Below are positions 23,138-34,173 of a stretch of DNA of 64,000 nucleotides, one piece after another. Source of the DNA: Zygnema cylindricum (Eukaryota > Streptophyta > Zygnematophyceae > Zygnematales > Zygnemataceae). The stretch spans positions 388,327-452,326 of the forward strand of contig JBBHKE010001258.1 in the NCBI GenBank assembly GCA_037447655.1, in the 5' to 3' direction. A model generated the notes under the pieces. That model was given only the letters and a program-made list of their open reading frames with translations, was not told where the DNA came from and made no database searches. Each line of letters starts with the position of its first letter. Position 1 is the stretch's first letter. The translations under genes and the position numbers were made by a program.

Positions 23138-23806
23138 GTATGATCTTAAGCAAAAGAGTTTCACTTAAAATAATTCACAAAACATAAATCATTTACACAG
23201 CGGAAGCTCGTAAAAGACAAGAGGAATATTCAGCCAAAAAGATTTATAAGTGTTCTTGGCCGAAGCCTCTTTACATCATCTCTCTTCTCTCTTCTCTCTC
23301 TTCTCTATCCTCTTTAAATAATCTCTTACTTCAATATCAAATCCTCTATGATTCAATCATGTAAGATATAATTAATTAATTCGATTAATACTCTGCACAT
23401 GTAAACTGCTGCCTATATATACTCGATACTCTACACTAAAAGACAACAAGATAAGACAAGCAGAACCTAGCGTAGCGACGAAGTCTGTCACTAGCTGACT
23501 GTGCACACTTCAATGAAAGTTCCACAAAGGAAGGCGCACACGCTTCTTCCTTCGAAACGACAAACTCCAAACGTTGACTTAAACACGTGTTGCTACACGA
23601 ACACACCTGCATGCAAATTGAAACACCTGTACATGAAGACAAAAGTCACGCAAAACGAAATAGTATGTTTCGTTCGCGGACGCTTCAAAAGTAGTACCAC
23701 GAAACTTACATTATACGTTTCGTATGATGATGTGGTACTTCACGTCAACAATTAAATGTTGGTATGACGATTCGCGGAAATACCGCGAAACGACAATAAT
23801 CCAACA
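23138..23806 (-). repeat. 5' LTR of element B (669 bp)
   Basis: Begins TGTTGG and ends CA on the minus strand, beside the PBS. The TATA-like motif TATATATAGGCAGC (near 23412-23424) and the CT-rich stretch near 23280-23320 are shared with the 3' LTR. Confidence 0.9.
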
Positions 23807-23907
23807 TTCTCTTCTCAGGTGTGAAGCAATTTACTAACTGTACGACCGGTTTTGTATGGCAAGGTTGCATAGGATTACCGCACTCTTCAAATTTTTCTAT
23901 GAAAAGC

Positions 23908-24026
23908 ATAGTTCAAAAGTAGGTGTTTTTATGGTAGGCCTTTGGTCGACGCCTTTATCGTAAGTTGTGTTATGGGCTTTTCATGTAATCTTCTTAGATC
24001 GCTACATCGACCAGCGACCGTCCCAA
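23908..24026. mobile_element. Fragment of the 6429-6731 MITE family
   Basis: Starts ATAGTTCAAAAGTAGG and matches about 118 bp of the left half of 6429-6731 with few changes. The right half and right TIR are replaced by a CGCTATTAG-family element. Confidence 0.8.
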
Positions 24027-24216
24027 TCGCTATTAGAGTATATAACGCCAATTCGGTGCCCTTTTAAAAAAAAAAAAACCTGAAATACAATTAATAACGC
24101 TATTTAAGTACGTGGACCATAATCTGCCACGTTTCAGGTACTAAATTAGAATCAATAACGCTAATTGTTTTTTGACGCTATTTAATCCTTGACTCTAATA
24201 GCGATTGGCGGTGTAC
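24020..24216. mobile_element. MITE, CGCTATTAG end family
   Basis: Left end about CCAATCGCTATTAGAGTATA; right end CTCTAATAGCGATTGGCGGT. The core holds AATTCGGTGCCC, which is also in the next element. Confidence 0.7.
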
Positions 24217-24217
24217 A

Positions 24218-24428
24218 GTACACCGCCAATGCTATTAGCGTCAATAACCCTAACTCGGTGCCCCCTAATTTTTTGTTTTCTCAAATAGAACTATTTTAAA
24301 AAATCCCTAATTTATAATTAAAGTAAATGATTTACCCTAAATTTTTGAAATTCCCAATTAGCGTTAATTACGCTAAGTTTTATTTTACGCTATTTATTCC
24401 TTGACGGTAATAGCGATTGGCGGTGTAC
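24218..24428. mobile_element. MITE, CGCTATTAG end family, abutting the previous one
   Basis: Left end GTACACCGCCAATGCTATTA; right end TAATAGCGATTGGCGGTGTA. Shares the AACTCGGTGCCCC motif with 24020-24216. The junction of the two elements forms the palindrome GGCGGTGTACAGTACACCGC. Confidence 0.75.
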
Positions 24429-24559
24429 TGTACCTAGACTGTACTTTACTGTACTGTACTGCAATGCGAAAAAATACCTTAATAAATTTGTGACATTTAC
24501 ATGTATGTTTGTGCAAACCGTACACTATAACGTCTGCCTCGAAATCACAACCATCCAGC

Positions 24560-25220
24560 TCAAATAGAATCCCACGTGGTCAATAACGTAACACCCGGAA
24601 TTATGCAAAGAGATGTACGGATAGGCACCTAAAAAGGAGGGGATTTTCCAAAGCGTGGAGAGCATCTTTCTTCGCAGCCCCAGTGGGCCACCCCTCTGCT
24701 GCCCTTTGTATGGAGATCTCAGTTTTTGACAGGCAGATGCTTTTCTGACGAGAATCGGACGGTTGATTTTAGGATGCACCAAAAACGCGCGAATGGAGCC
24801 GAACTTTTGTCTTCACCAAGCCTCATTTAATAGCCCTCGTAATCTGCAGTGTGACGGCGGAAGAAACAAACCTGTCTGTCCGTCTAATCTGCCCGTTTTC
24901 TTTACTAACCGGCCACCTAGGCACTTGCAACGTCAGCGCCAGGTCGGACACCTCTTTAACGTACGACAGATGTTTTTGAATCTCTTCGACCTCGTTCTAG
25001 ACGCCACCTCACCCTAAAATACGCGTTTTCTTTCGCCACGTGTTCCTGGCACTTGCATATTCTGACGTGGCTTTCACTGCAAGTAAATGTAACTGCAAAA
25101 CCACGTCACTGCCGGAGCAAAAATTTGAATACGCTTTCGTACAGCTACGACACGTGGTATTTTAGGATTGGCCAAATGCTTGTAACGTCCCTTGTAGCGA
25201 TTCTCCAGGATGTATATATA
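24560..25220 (+). promoter_or_regulatory. Promoter of the His/Gly-rich gene with ABRE/G-box cluster
   Basis: CACGTG at 24573-24578, 25037-25042 and 25151-25156; ACGTGG at 25065-25070; CCACGT (reverse ABRE) at 25101-25106. TATATATA at 25213-25220 is about 180 bp before the ATG. Several ACGTGG/C cores close to a TATA box are typical of ABA-responsive bZIP targets, so drought or ABA induction is a reasonable inference. Confidence 0.65.
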
Positions 25221-25398
25221 GCAGGTTCACTCTACAGCATTGCAATATTGCAGCATTCGTTTTACTTAATCATTTCAGCAAAGAAATATCTCCAGGAAAA
25301 GCAAATTTTCTGCAGGAAGAGATTAGTGCAAGCTTTTGAACCAACAGGCAACAGATATTTTGAAAAGGATCGAAAAGGAGAAGAAGCAGGCATTTAAT

Positions 25399-27366
25399 AT
25401 GGCATCTCAACAGTTGTATCCTCAGATGCAGGTAATTTGTCAGCCGGAAAATAACTTTTGATAGTTAATTTTTAAAATAGGTTAATAGGTCAGTTCCAGA
25501 ATTTTTCTTAAGAGGTCAGATTATCATTTTAGAGATAGTCTCTTCATTTCTTTGCCGCTTTATTTATTTTTATCACTTAATCATTTGCTGCACGATAAAC
25601 TGTTTCGTTTCTGATCTTTATTTACACAAAAGCTCTGTTTTAATTTACTGCTTTGTCATTCTACATTATTCTCTGCTTATTTAGCGGAAAAAATGTATTT
25701 ATAAATATATATTTATATACACGTGTAAGCATATGATACCGTTATTTTCGCATTGTTGTTAATTCAATTTTTCTTCGATTTCTTTCTTAACTCTTTGACT
25801 CTTTTTTTGACCTTTTTGTCCCTTTATCCTTTTTTTTTTCTTAACTTTTCCCACAGGTTCAGCCTCTTGCCGAGCCTCAAACGACCGAAAACCCCAAGGA
25901 GGAAGCCATGGCGACCAATCCTCTAACCACGGGAGCCGATGAAGTGGAAAGGAAGAAAAGAGGAGAAGGAGGAGAAGGAGGTCACGGCCATGGCCATGGC
26001 CACCGTGAAAAGGAAGGCGGTCATAACAACCATGGACATGGCCGCCATGGAAACGACTCAAAAGAAGGAGAGAGACAGCCTCGAAAAGCTCATGTTCTCG
26101 GAAAAGTTATCGATCTTGATGAGAAGGAGGCTCACAAAGAACATGGGCATGGACACCATGGCCATGAGAAGGGTCTCAAGGAGCACCATGGAGAGGGCGA
26201 GGGAGAGGGAGGGAGGCGTGGAGGCCGTGGAGGCCATGGGGAGCATCGTGGAGGAAGACATGGAGAAGGGAGAGGCCATGGGAAGGAGGGAGGAGAGGGG
26301 AAGGGATGGGGTAAGGAACATAAGGGAGAGCATCACCATGGAGAGCATGGTCATGAAGGGGGGAAGAGAGAGGGAAAGGTACACCAGGGAGAGAGAGAAC
26401 TGAAGGGAGATACTCAGGATACTAGTTTGGTGAAAGATGGAACAGTTGGAGATCTTGCCGGAGCTACTGGTCATTATGAAGAGGGAGAGGGAGGGAAAGA
26501 CCTTAAAAATGAGGGAGTTTATCAAGGACTGAAGAAAGATGGAGCCGTGGGAGATTTAGCAGAAGCCACAGGACTTCTCAGTGAAGGAGGGGGTCGAGGG
26601 AGAGGAGAGGGACACAGAGGAGGTCACCGAGGAGGAGGCCGAGGAGGAGGCCGAGGAGGGAAAGAGAGAGGGTTAGAGGAAGGTGGACCGAGAGAACATG
26701 GCCATAGTCATGAGCGTCATGGAAAAGAGGGAGGTCGTGGTGGACGAGGTAAGGGAAAGCGTGGAGGAGGAGAGAGAGAGGGAGGAGAGGGAAATATTTC
26801 TATCCCTGATCCCCCTGCCCAGCCTCATGCCTTGGGGCATCACGTGGGAGAGGAGGAAGCATCTGCTATGAAGGACGCTAACGAAGGAAAACCCACTGTA
26901 AGTTTTTGTCTTATCTGTCATTGAAATTGTTTTTGTTTTGTCTGTCAATGAAATTGATCTGTCATTAAGGTTGTTTTTAATTCGTTTGTTATTTAAACAA
27001 TTTTTAATTTATCTGTCATAAAGTGTATTTAAATTTTTAGTGTTCCTTTTTTTGTTTGTTTTTGTTTTTAAGATAAGATTTGGAGGAGAAGGTTGGAGAC
27101 TTGTATGTTTTCTTAATGTTTGTGGTTTTAATGCTGGTTTTACATAATTTCAATCTTTCAAGTTTAATAATTTCTTTCACATTGTGAGAAATTGCATTGT
27201 TTCTTTGAAATTTCTTTTTTACGCTTCAGTACATGATAAAAGTACTTTTTTAAACTACTGAATGGAAAGAAATGTGTTTAATCTGTGGTGTTTTTTGTTT
27301 ATTTTGGTACAGCTGGCAGAAGAAATCAAGATAATGGCGGAGGAAAAACATACAGCTACAGAGTAA
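25399..27366 (+). CDS. His/Gly/Glu-rich hydrophilic protein, 3 exons, function unknown
   Basis: Exons 25399-25431 (MASQQLYPQMQ), 25857-26897 and 27313-27366, all phase 0, give 375 residues ending KHTATE. Donors are GTAATT and GTAAGT; acceptors are CCCACAG and TTGGTACAG. Exon 2 is dominated by GHGHGHGH-, GGRGG- and EGEG-type stretches with basic and acidic residues and almost no hydrophobic ones, so the protein should be disordered. His clusters could bind metal ions. A 13-residue motif is repeated at about 204-216 and 238-250 (KDGTVGDLAGATG, KDGAVGDLAEATG). No signal peptide or membrane segment. The ABRE-rich promoter and composition fit a LEA-like or dehydrin-like stress protein, but no dehydrin K-segment is present. 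Reading frame chosen by splice phase and the in-frame repeat. Confidence 0.8.
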
Positions 27367-30300
27367 AAAAAAAACTTCGTCGTTTTTTTTACAGAGTTTT
27401 GATCTAGTTTTGAGTTCTGTTGTAAGATAGTTTTGTACAGGTGACAACTGAGGGGAGGGGGAAAACCAACGGAATATTTTCTTTTCTTGTCTTTTTTTTT
27501 TTTCGACTTTACTTTATGAGTTTTGTACTTTATTAAGGTATGAGTTTTTTTGGAGTTACTTTTGGTCTACAGGTTTTTTTTTGTATAGTTGGTCTTGATT
27601 GGTAGAGAGTCAACAAGTTCAGGATCTTTTTGTACTTTTTTTTGTAGATTGTCTTGGGAACTTGTTTTATGAGTGTATACCGTTTTTATTATCCGATAGA
27701 TATTGGTGTACAAAAATGGTTTTGTAATTCAAACAAGTTCTATGGAATCTTGAGAAGATGAATGACAATTGAATTATATCTCTGGATACTAAAGGTTTGT
27801 GTGGGATTTTATATTTTTTAGTACTTGAAATACATATGATGAAAAGTTAAATTTTAATTGGAAATGAAAAAAAAACCAAAAAACCCAAACCCAATTTTTT
27901 CTTTTTTTTCTTTCTTTAACAAAATGAAGCTTTAATAACGGTTTATATGTGTATTAATACACATGTATTCTCTTTTTATTTTGCAAATTCAAGCTTTATT
28001 ACCAACAACAAATTCCACATTATAGGATGGACAATGTTCTGACGAATATTTAAGTGGTTGTGCATTCCTTGTAAATAAACATTTTGAACAAATAGTTGAT
28101 AAAAAGGTTACTTGCTAAAACATACATTTAATAACCTGTGATAGTTGTCATACCTTGGGTGAAATTAGACTTCAGTAAAATATCAACTTTTACCCAAACT
28201 TGTTTTACCGAAAATTGATATATATTGATGTGGAAGTTAACAGTTATATCTCTAATACTCTTTGGTACTTTTTATGGGAAACCAAATAGATTATATGTCT
28301 ATTTCATGGCCTGTTCAAGTTTGGTTTGAAAAAGTTGTAAACATTTAAATTTTTAGAAATGACATTCGGATTGTACATCTTGGTCAGTAAAAACCTTATC
28401 ACTTGTAAAAAGAAATGTTAAATAACCCATTGACCAAACGAGAATGTGAACTATAATGTTGTAAACACAAATTCACAAAGAAATGGACCGGAAGTAAAAA
28501 CAGTTGTGCGCTAAAATACAAATCTATGCAAATACAAATCTATGCATACATGTCTACATAAGTACAATATAAGTATTTACAAGTCGTGGCAATTAAACAG
28601 TAGATGGACAATAAATTTATTTATTTTTGGAAAGTCGAAACCTCGTCCATTTATATACCTTCACTCGACCTTATTCACCACGGTACACAACAATTGCAAA
28701 CATGTTGTGTGTATCCAATAGACGTATGTCGAATAAAGTACACTGGATGCTTATTTGTTCAAAATTTCCTGAGGATAGATAATTTTTACTTTCAAACTGA
28801 TGTTTGAGAATAGTTAACAAGTTAAAAACTTTGCATCAAGGCACTCCTTTTGGGAGATAGCTTTTTATTAAAAACCTATTTATGGTTGAGGACAAACACA
28901 TTTTGAAAGGTTTTGAAAGGTTTTTTAAATGTTTTGAAAACGAAATGGGTGAAATGAAGAAAACTCAAATTGTAGAAAAATCCCATTCACGTCCGAACAT
29001 AGGAGATATTACTTTTCCTGGATAAAATTTAGAATTATCAGAGGTTCTGATTTTGGTTTTGGTGGATTTTTTCATATGGCATTAACTTAGTTTCCACGTC
29101 TAGGATTCGAAGTGAAAGATTTGACTTTTTTTGCTAAAACTGAGCGACTTCATCGAAATACCAGTCTCCCAAATTCCTCAAATAGTTTTGGGCTTTGCCC
29201 ATATTGCCTGTCACATAAATAAAGTGTGCATCACTCTGTCTTTCCTACAAGCTTTTGTAAAACTTAATACCCATAATAGATTGCATAATAGATTACATCA
29301 ATGAATAACTAACCCCAATTGAGTGACAAACATACTTCACATTGCAGTGTCATCGTGGTTTTATTAGTAGTTGTTTCAAGCTTTTGAAGATCGGCATTTC
29401 CCTTCGCTTGTCATAATTAGTAGGAGCTCTCATTAATATACTTCAACATAATGTCAGAAACGTCTCGCAAATAGTAACATTATCTACTAAAAACTCTCAA
29501 CAATCTTCATGACCTCTATATTCATAAATAGCACCTTCTTTGACTCTTAAAATGCTAAAATGTTTTCATTATGTCTTTATAGTATATCAATATCGCCATT
29601 ATCCTCATATCTTGTTCCATCAGAATCAGGTTTATGTGAAGGGACCAAAAGCAGTTAAAGGGATTTAGATTCTCTAAACGATAACATAAATAAAGCCACA
29701 AATCAAGCCACAGCTTGCCCAGTCCCATCCCATATCAAACAAAAAATCATCGTCAGCATCTGGTGAAGGTATTAAAATCAGGATTTTTAACTCCAAAACT
29801 TGACAAACTGCATACCAAATCAAAACACCTACTTAAATACTAGTTCTTGTAGGAGCTTTATAAAGGGCATTTAAACACTGAAACCTTTCTTACACTCATA
29901 ATTCCACTTGCAAATCTTTTCAAATCAAATCGGGGTAACAGAAAACAGACAAGCACTGACAGCTAACTATAACAGTTAACTAACTGTTATCATTAACAGT
30001 GCAAGAAGACCTTCACGTTCGCACTTAACTTCTGAGAACAAATCAGTTATTTTTTATTAACAACCAATAACGTTTCCATTCAACGGTCTTAATGAATCTG
30101 AATCTTTGCACGTCACAACTGATTTGTCACAGAGTTTGAAGAGTACAACCATACAAACAGAAGAAAACCTTAGGTTAACAAAACTGGCATTCATTTTTTT
30201 ACAATCCCAATTTGCCTTCTCAAGTTGCTTATTGCATTTTCAAGCGAATCAAACAAAATCGATTTTAAATCAACGAAGTAAACAAATTTGCAAATTTGCA

Positions 30301-30700
30301 TGATAACAAGGACAAGAAAGAAACATCTTCATAAGCATAAAAAAAAAAAAACTCCGTCCAAAAAACAAGATTCCCAATCACAGACTTTCGATTACTTTTG
30401 AATGAAATTGTACTTCAAAAAAAAAATCAAATGCCTGATACTACATAATGAATGGATCAACATTACTACATTAATACAGAATAGTTTTCCAAAGGCTCCA
30501 AGAGTAACTGTCACAATAAATGCGATGAATGGGATAAACCTATAAAGAATTTGGTGTCAAATACCGTAACATTTTATAATACTAATCCTATCACCTTTGA
30601 CTCGTCTTTTCGGTCAAAAGTGATAAAGCTTTGACATCAGTTCAACACAACGAGATGATGACAAAAAAAAATGATGTCTTGAGACTCGAAAATCACGAGT
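27367..30700. other. Intergenic, AT-rich, no gene recognised
   Basis: 3' flanks of the His/Gly-rich gene (plus) and the PAQR gene (minus), which converge here. T-rich and A-rich runs are frequent. A palindrome-like TAACAGTTAACTAACTGTTA lies near 29970-29990. No transposon termini or coding stretch seen. Confidence 0.5.
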
Positions 30701-30756
30701 CACAAAAAAAAATAATGTCTCGAAACTCTAGAAAAATCATGAATGTCTACTAGAGC

Positions 30757-33700
30757 TTAGGCAATACCTGAACATCCTTCGGTATCACGCCATTTGAGGT
30801 ATAAGAGAGCTGTATGATAGTGTGTGTAGGCTCCAGCAACAACGAGGACGTGAAAAATCTGATGAGAATGCCCCGCGATATCAAATTTTCCGGGTAACCA
30901 TCTTTCCGGTATACGGGAAGCATAAAATATAGCTCCCAAGACATAAAAAGCTCCCATAAGTAGTTCCAGCAACGTGGTTTGCACCACAACTGGTTCTCGC
31001 CAATAGAAAAGTAGCTTATGAGCGGTAGGGATTACTCCTGATGCACCCATACAGAAGAAAAGAAACGCTCGAAACTTTCGGTAACTAGTTTGTTGAAACT
31101 TGTCCAAAAGGGAAACCAACAACGTAGCCAATCCAAGCCCTGTGATTGTGATCAGGTAGATGTACCGTGGTAAAGGGTCACATAAAAAACCATAATACAC
31201 AGGTGGGTAAAAAGAGGAAGCGATTAATGTCGCAATTCCGGCATAGTCGAAACGCCAGATCAAACTGTTGAATTCCTTGGAATGACAACCAAGAAGATGA
31301 CACACACTACTGGAAAGAAGGCAAATCATGGCTCCGGAAAGGAATACGAAAAATGGCCATCGACTGACTGGCTTCTGTGTGCTTGATCTTTCCATTAAGG
31401 GACGAATAAATAGCATCACATCCTCACTCAGTGTTTGCTGCAACACCAAAAAATTAAATACCGAGTTAACAACTTTGATTGACAACTTTGATTAAAACAT
31501 AGCTTTATTTCCATTCAACGATATTTCAACACGCCACATGTGGAGCCTAGTAGTCATTGAGTCAACATTTGTGATAAAGCATCTAAACATATTCCACTCA
31601 TGTTATTTTCACAAATCTTAGCAATTCTGTTTGTAATAGAAAAGGCCGAAGTAAACAACCAAATAAAAGGAGGATAAGAATGACTAAGAGAATATTCAAC
31701 GTGACTGACAGAATAATTAACACATCAAAAGGTAAGAACTACGTTGTTCATGAAATAGTCCGTTCATTACCATTTCCAAAGTAACAACTGAACTATTGAT
31801 CCTGCCAATCATCAGCAAGCGTGAAGTGCAATTCCAAGTTCCCAACAAATAACATGCCTATGTAATCAACATGTAAAAAAAAAAAAAAAAACAATACATA
31901 CAAAGAGGCATTTCTCTGTCTCCCTCTCTCCAGCAAGAGACTGGTTTGCCGAATGGTGGAAACAGGATGAAATAGATTCCGGTAACTGCAAATGTGGCAA
32001 AGCTTTTTGCAAGGATGCAACAGTTGGTAATTCCATACTCCTCAGGGACGAAAACTTTGACCAATGAGGAAGAGTTGGGAGATCAGCCACAACCGTCGGC
32101 AGCTTTGCAATTGTGTAAATTGTAAGGCTAAAAAACAGGAAAAACCCAATGAGATGCCTGCAAGAAAACATACAAAGAAAGTGTAAGAAGCTCCCTAAAA
32201 AACAACTGGTATGCAAACCAAAAATATACTCATTCACAAATTATCATCGAAAATACACAACAAATAATGGAAAGTGCAAGATGTGTAAGGTTTATTCGGT
32301 AGCTCACGAAAAAGAGCACGTGTCTCATCAGGTAATGATCAATTTATAAGCCCTAATTGTCGGCAAGAGGATGACATACTCCGTCCATATCCTCAATGCA
32401 AAAACCCATATGCAAAGTAACAATGAGGATAGAGCTAAACAACTCTACTATTGCTGAAAACCTGAAACTCGATTCATTGACATACAATTTGCCAAAAACA
32501 ATATGAACAGATAGCTCTTGTTTTCTTAGAAATCAAAACAAGTATAAGACTAAACTTCTTCTAAACAAAGAAGTAAGATCACAAACAGTCACACAATACA
32601 AGACTCCTAAAATTGAACCAGAAGTCAAACTTCAAGTGCAATCATAATCCCTATTGGCCAAGATGGATTCTTCGCAACTGAAAACAACTTTTCTCTGTGC
32701 ACGCGTGTCCAGTTTTCTTTTGAAAACCACCCATCGGAAGGTAAGAATCTTACCTTTTCATCACAACCTTCAGATTCATAATCCAAAAAAGTGTGCCCAG
32801 TAAAAAATGACTTTAAAGGCCGGAAATAATTTTAAAACTAATAGCGGTACAGAGTGTAGTTAAGCAACAACAATTCATCTGTGTAAACAGTGGCTTTATT
32901 TTCATTTTAACGACTACCCTCCAGTGAGCAGAGCAATGGACGTGTCAGCTAAGGAATTAAAACAAACTACAAGGTCCATCGTTATTAGAGTTTAACATTT
33001 TTCAAGCAGTTTAATTTTTTTTAAAGGCATTGGATTTTTGTTCTGAGGCAAGCACTCGAAAGGCAACGCTAGCTCTTAACTTTCGATTGTGATGCCACGA
33101 TAGAAAACTGGAAAACTGAGTGATAATATAAATACTTTTGACTGCCCAATAAATGTTTAGCTCTAATAACAATGGGCGGTGTAGGGGTTTAGTTGCAAAC
33201 AGAAAAATAAAAATAAATAAAAGAACGAAATACCAAACTGTGGCCACAGTTATAGCTCACTCCAGCCGGTATTTTCTACAGTTTTATGAAGCTTTAGGGG
33301 CTTTATACGGTTTATTTTGCCAGCTTAATTGGTTTTAAGGCTTTCTAGAGTTTTCTACAGTTTTCTAGGGTTAAACACGGTTGTTTAGGAGTTTTTTTTT
33401 TAGTTGTTTACGGATTCTTCAAGTTCTGTAGGGTTTTCAAGAGTTTTTTATCCAGTTAAGTGGTATAACTATTAAAACCATGACTGTAGAACCTTCAATA
33501 CTTACGTCCAAATATTTCCGTTTCCGTTATGGATTCTAAACATGCTTAGGAAAAATGCCCTCTCCCTCTCACTCTCCCTCCCCCTCTCCCTCCCCCTCCC
33601 CCTCTCCCTCTCCCTCTATCTCTCCCTCTCCCTCCCCCTCTCCCTCTACCTCTCCCTTCCCCTCTCCCTCTCCCTCTCCCTCTCCCTCTAGGTTTTCAAA

Positions 33701-34173
33701 ACTTACGTCCAGATGTTTCCGGTTTCATTATGGATTCTGAAGATGCTGAAGAGCGCATGCTTCAGCGGCCACTCGGACCGATAGCCCTTCAATATAAACT
33801 CGTTGTCACGTAGATAGTCTGGCAAGGCGCCAAAATCGCACAAATGAAAAGGTTTTTTTACTGCATTCCAAAGTTTTGCAGTCGGAGACGAGCAATCTTC
33901 TGGAAGTGGAAGAAGATTGCTAACAGAATCTCCAACAGAATCTCCAACAGAATCTCCAACAGAATCTCCAACAGAATCTCCTGCTTGAGGAGGAGGAGGA
34001 TCGACTGAAAGTCTTCTCTTCTCACTCTCTCTCACTCCCTCTCTCTCTCTCTCTCGCTCCCGCTCTTCCTCTCTCTCACTCGTCTTGTCTCTGCTTCGAT
34101 CTCTCCCTCTTCTTCCCTCTCTCCTCTCCTCAGTGGCTCCAGAAGGAATCTCGTTGTAATCTACAGATTCCAT
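30757..34173 (-). CDS. Heptahelical PAQR/adiponectin-receptor-like membrane protein, 3 exons
   Basis: Exons 34173-33707, 32157-31902 and 31437-30757, joined in frame, give 467 residues. Soluble N-terminus: an Arg/Glu-rich run, then five GDSV repeats, then the conserved block FHLCDFGALPDYLRDNEFI and GNIWTHLIGF (about 152-161), where TM1 begins. A variable linker is followed by RWPFFVFLSGAMICLL, SSVCHLLGCHS (H288, H293), DYAGIA, RIPERW, AGHSHQIFHV (H431, H433, H437) and WRDTEGC. The His residues fit the zinc site of PAQR/HlyIII proteins, which are seven-helix membrane proteins, some with ceramidase activity. Plant HHPs are linked to osmotic and hormone signalling. Donors: GTAAGT, GTATGT. A GTATTG near the stop could be another donor; I read through to TAA at 30757. 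Confidence 0.88.
32640..32860. mobile_element. MITE, subfamily with GGTAAGAATCTTACC core, in PAQR intron 1
   Basis: Contains GCACGCGTGTCC, then CCATCGGAAGGTAAGAATCT and TTACC, then AAGTGTGCCCAG, the same order as at 52300-52516, 53420-53603 and 54968-55190. Right end AAAACTAATAGCGGTACAGA; left end degenerate. Confidence 0.65.
32966..33184. mobile_element. MITE, CGCTATTAG end family, 219 bp, in PAQR intron 1
   Basis: Left end ACTACAAGGTCCATCGTTAT; right end, reversed, CTACACCGCCCATTGTTATT. TIRs of about 28 bp with mismatches. Non-coding. Confidence 0.7.
33496..33747 (-). repeat. Duplicated exon 1/intron 1 junction of the PAQR gene flanking a (CCCTCT)n tract
   Basis: The segment 33695-33747 (exon end plus GTAAGT donor) is repeated at about 33496-33548, offset 199 bp. 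The intronic copy still reads GGAAATATTTGGAC then GTAAGT, the codons for GNIW and the donor. Between the copies, 33555-33690 is a CCCTCT/CCCCCT array (GAGGGA on the gene strand). Confidence 0.85.
33920..33981. repeat. 12-bp coding minisatellite (GDSV x5)
   Basis: Five near-identical ACAGAATCTCCA units in exon 1 of the PAQR gene; encodes GDSV repeats in frame. Confidence 0.95.

Larger units (their letters stand above)
11267..23806 (-). mobile_element. Ty1/copia retrotransposon B, complete but interrupted by element A
   Basis: Transcribed on the minus strand. The 5' LTR is 23806-23138 (TGTTGG...CA). The PBS at 23135-23124 is TGGTATCGGAGC, matching the 3' end of initiator tRNA-Met with one mismatch to the usual TGGTATCAGAGC. 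gag-pol follows, then a purine tract AAAAGGGGG just before the 3' LTR, which starts at 18376. The 3' LTR continues to 18161, is split by element A, and resumes 11719-11267. TTCTC flanks the whole unit at 11262-11266 and 23807-23811, so both ends are original. Without A it is about 6.1 kb. LTRs differ by roughly 6% over about 210 bp that I compared by eye. Confidence 0.9.

Noticed and set aside
25939-26525. Alternative frames over exon 2 of the His/Gly-rich gene
   Set aside because: They do not join exons 1 and 3 in phase and lack the in-frame duplicated motif.
33555-33740. Ser/Pro-rich ORF
   Set aside because: CCCTCT repeat in the PAQR intron.
33915-33981. CRISPR-like array
   Set aside because: Short repeats without spacers, inside a coding exon of a eukaryote.
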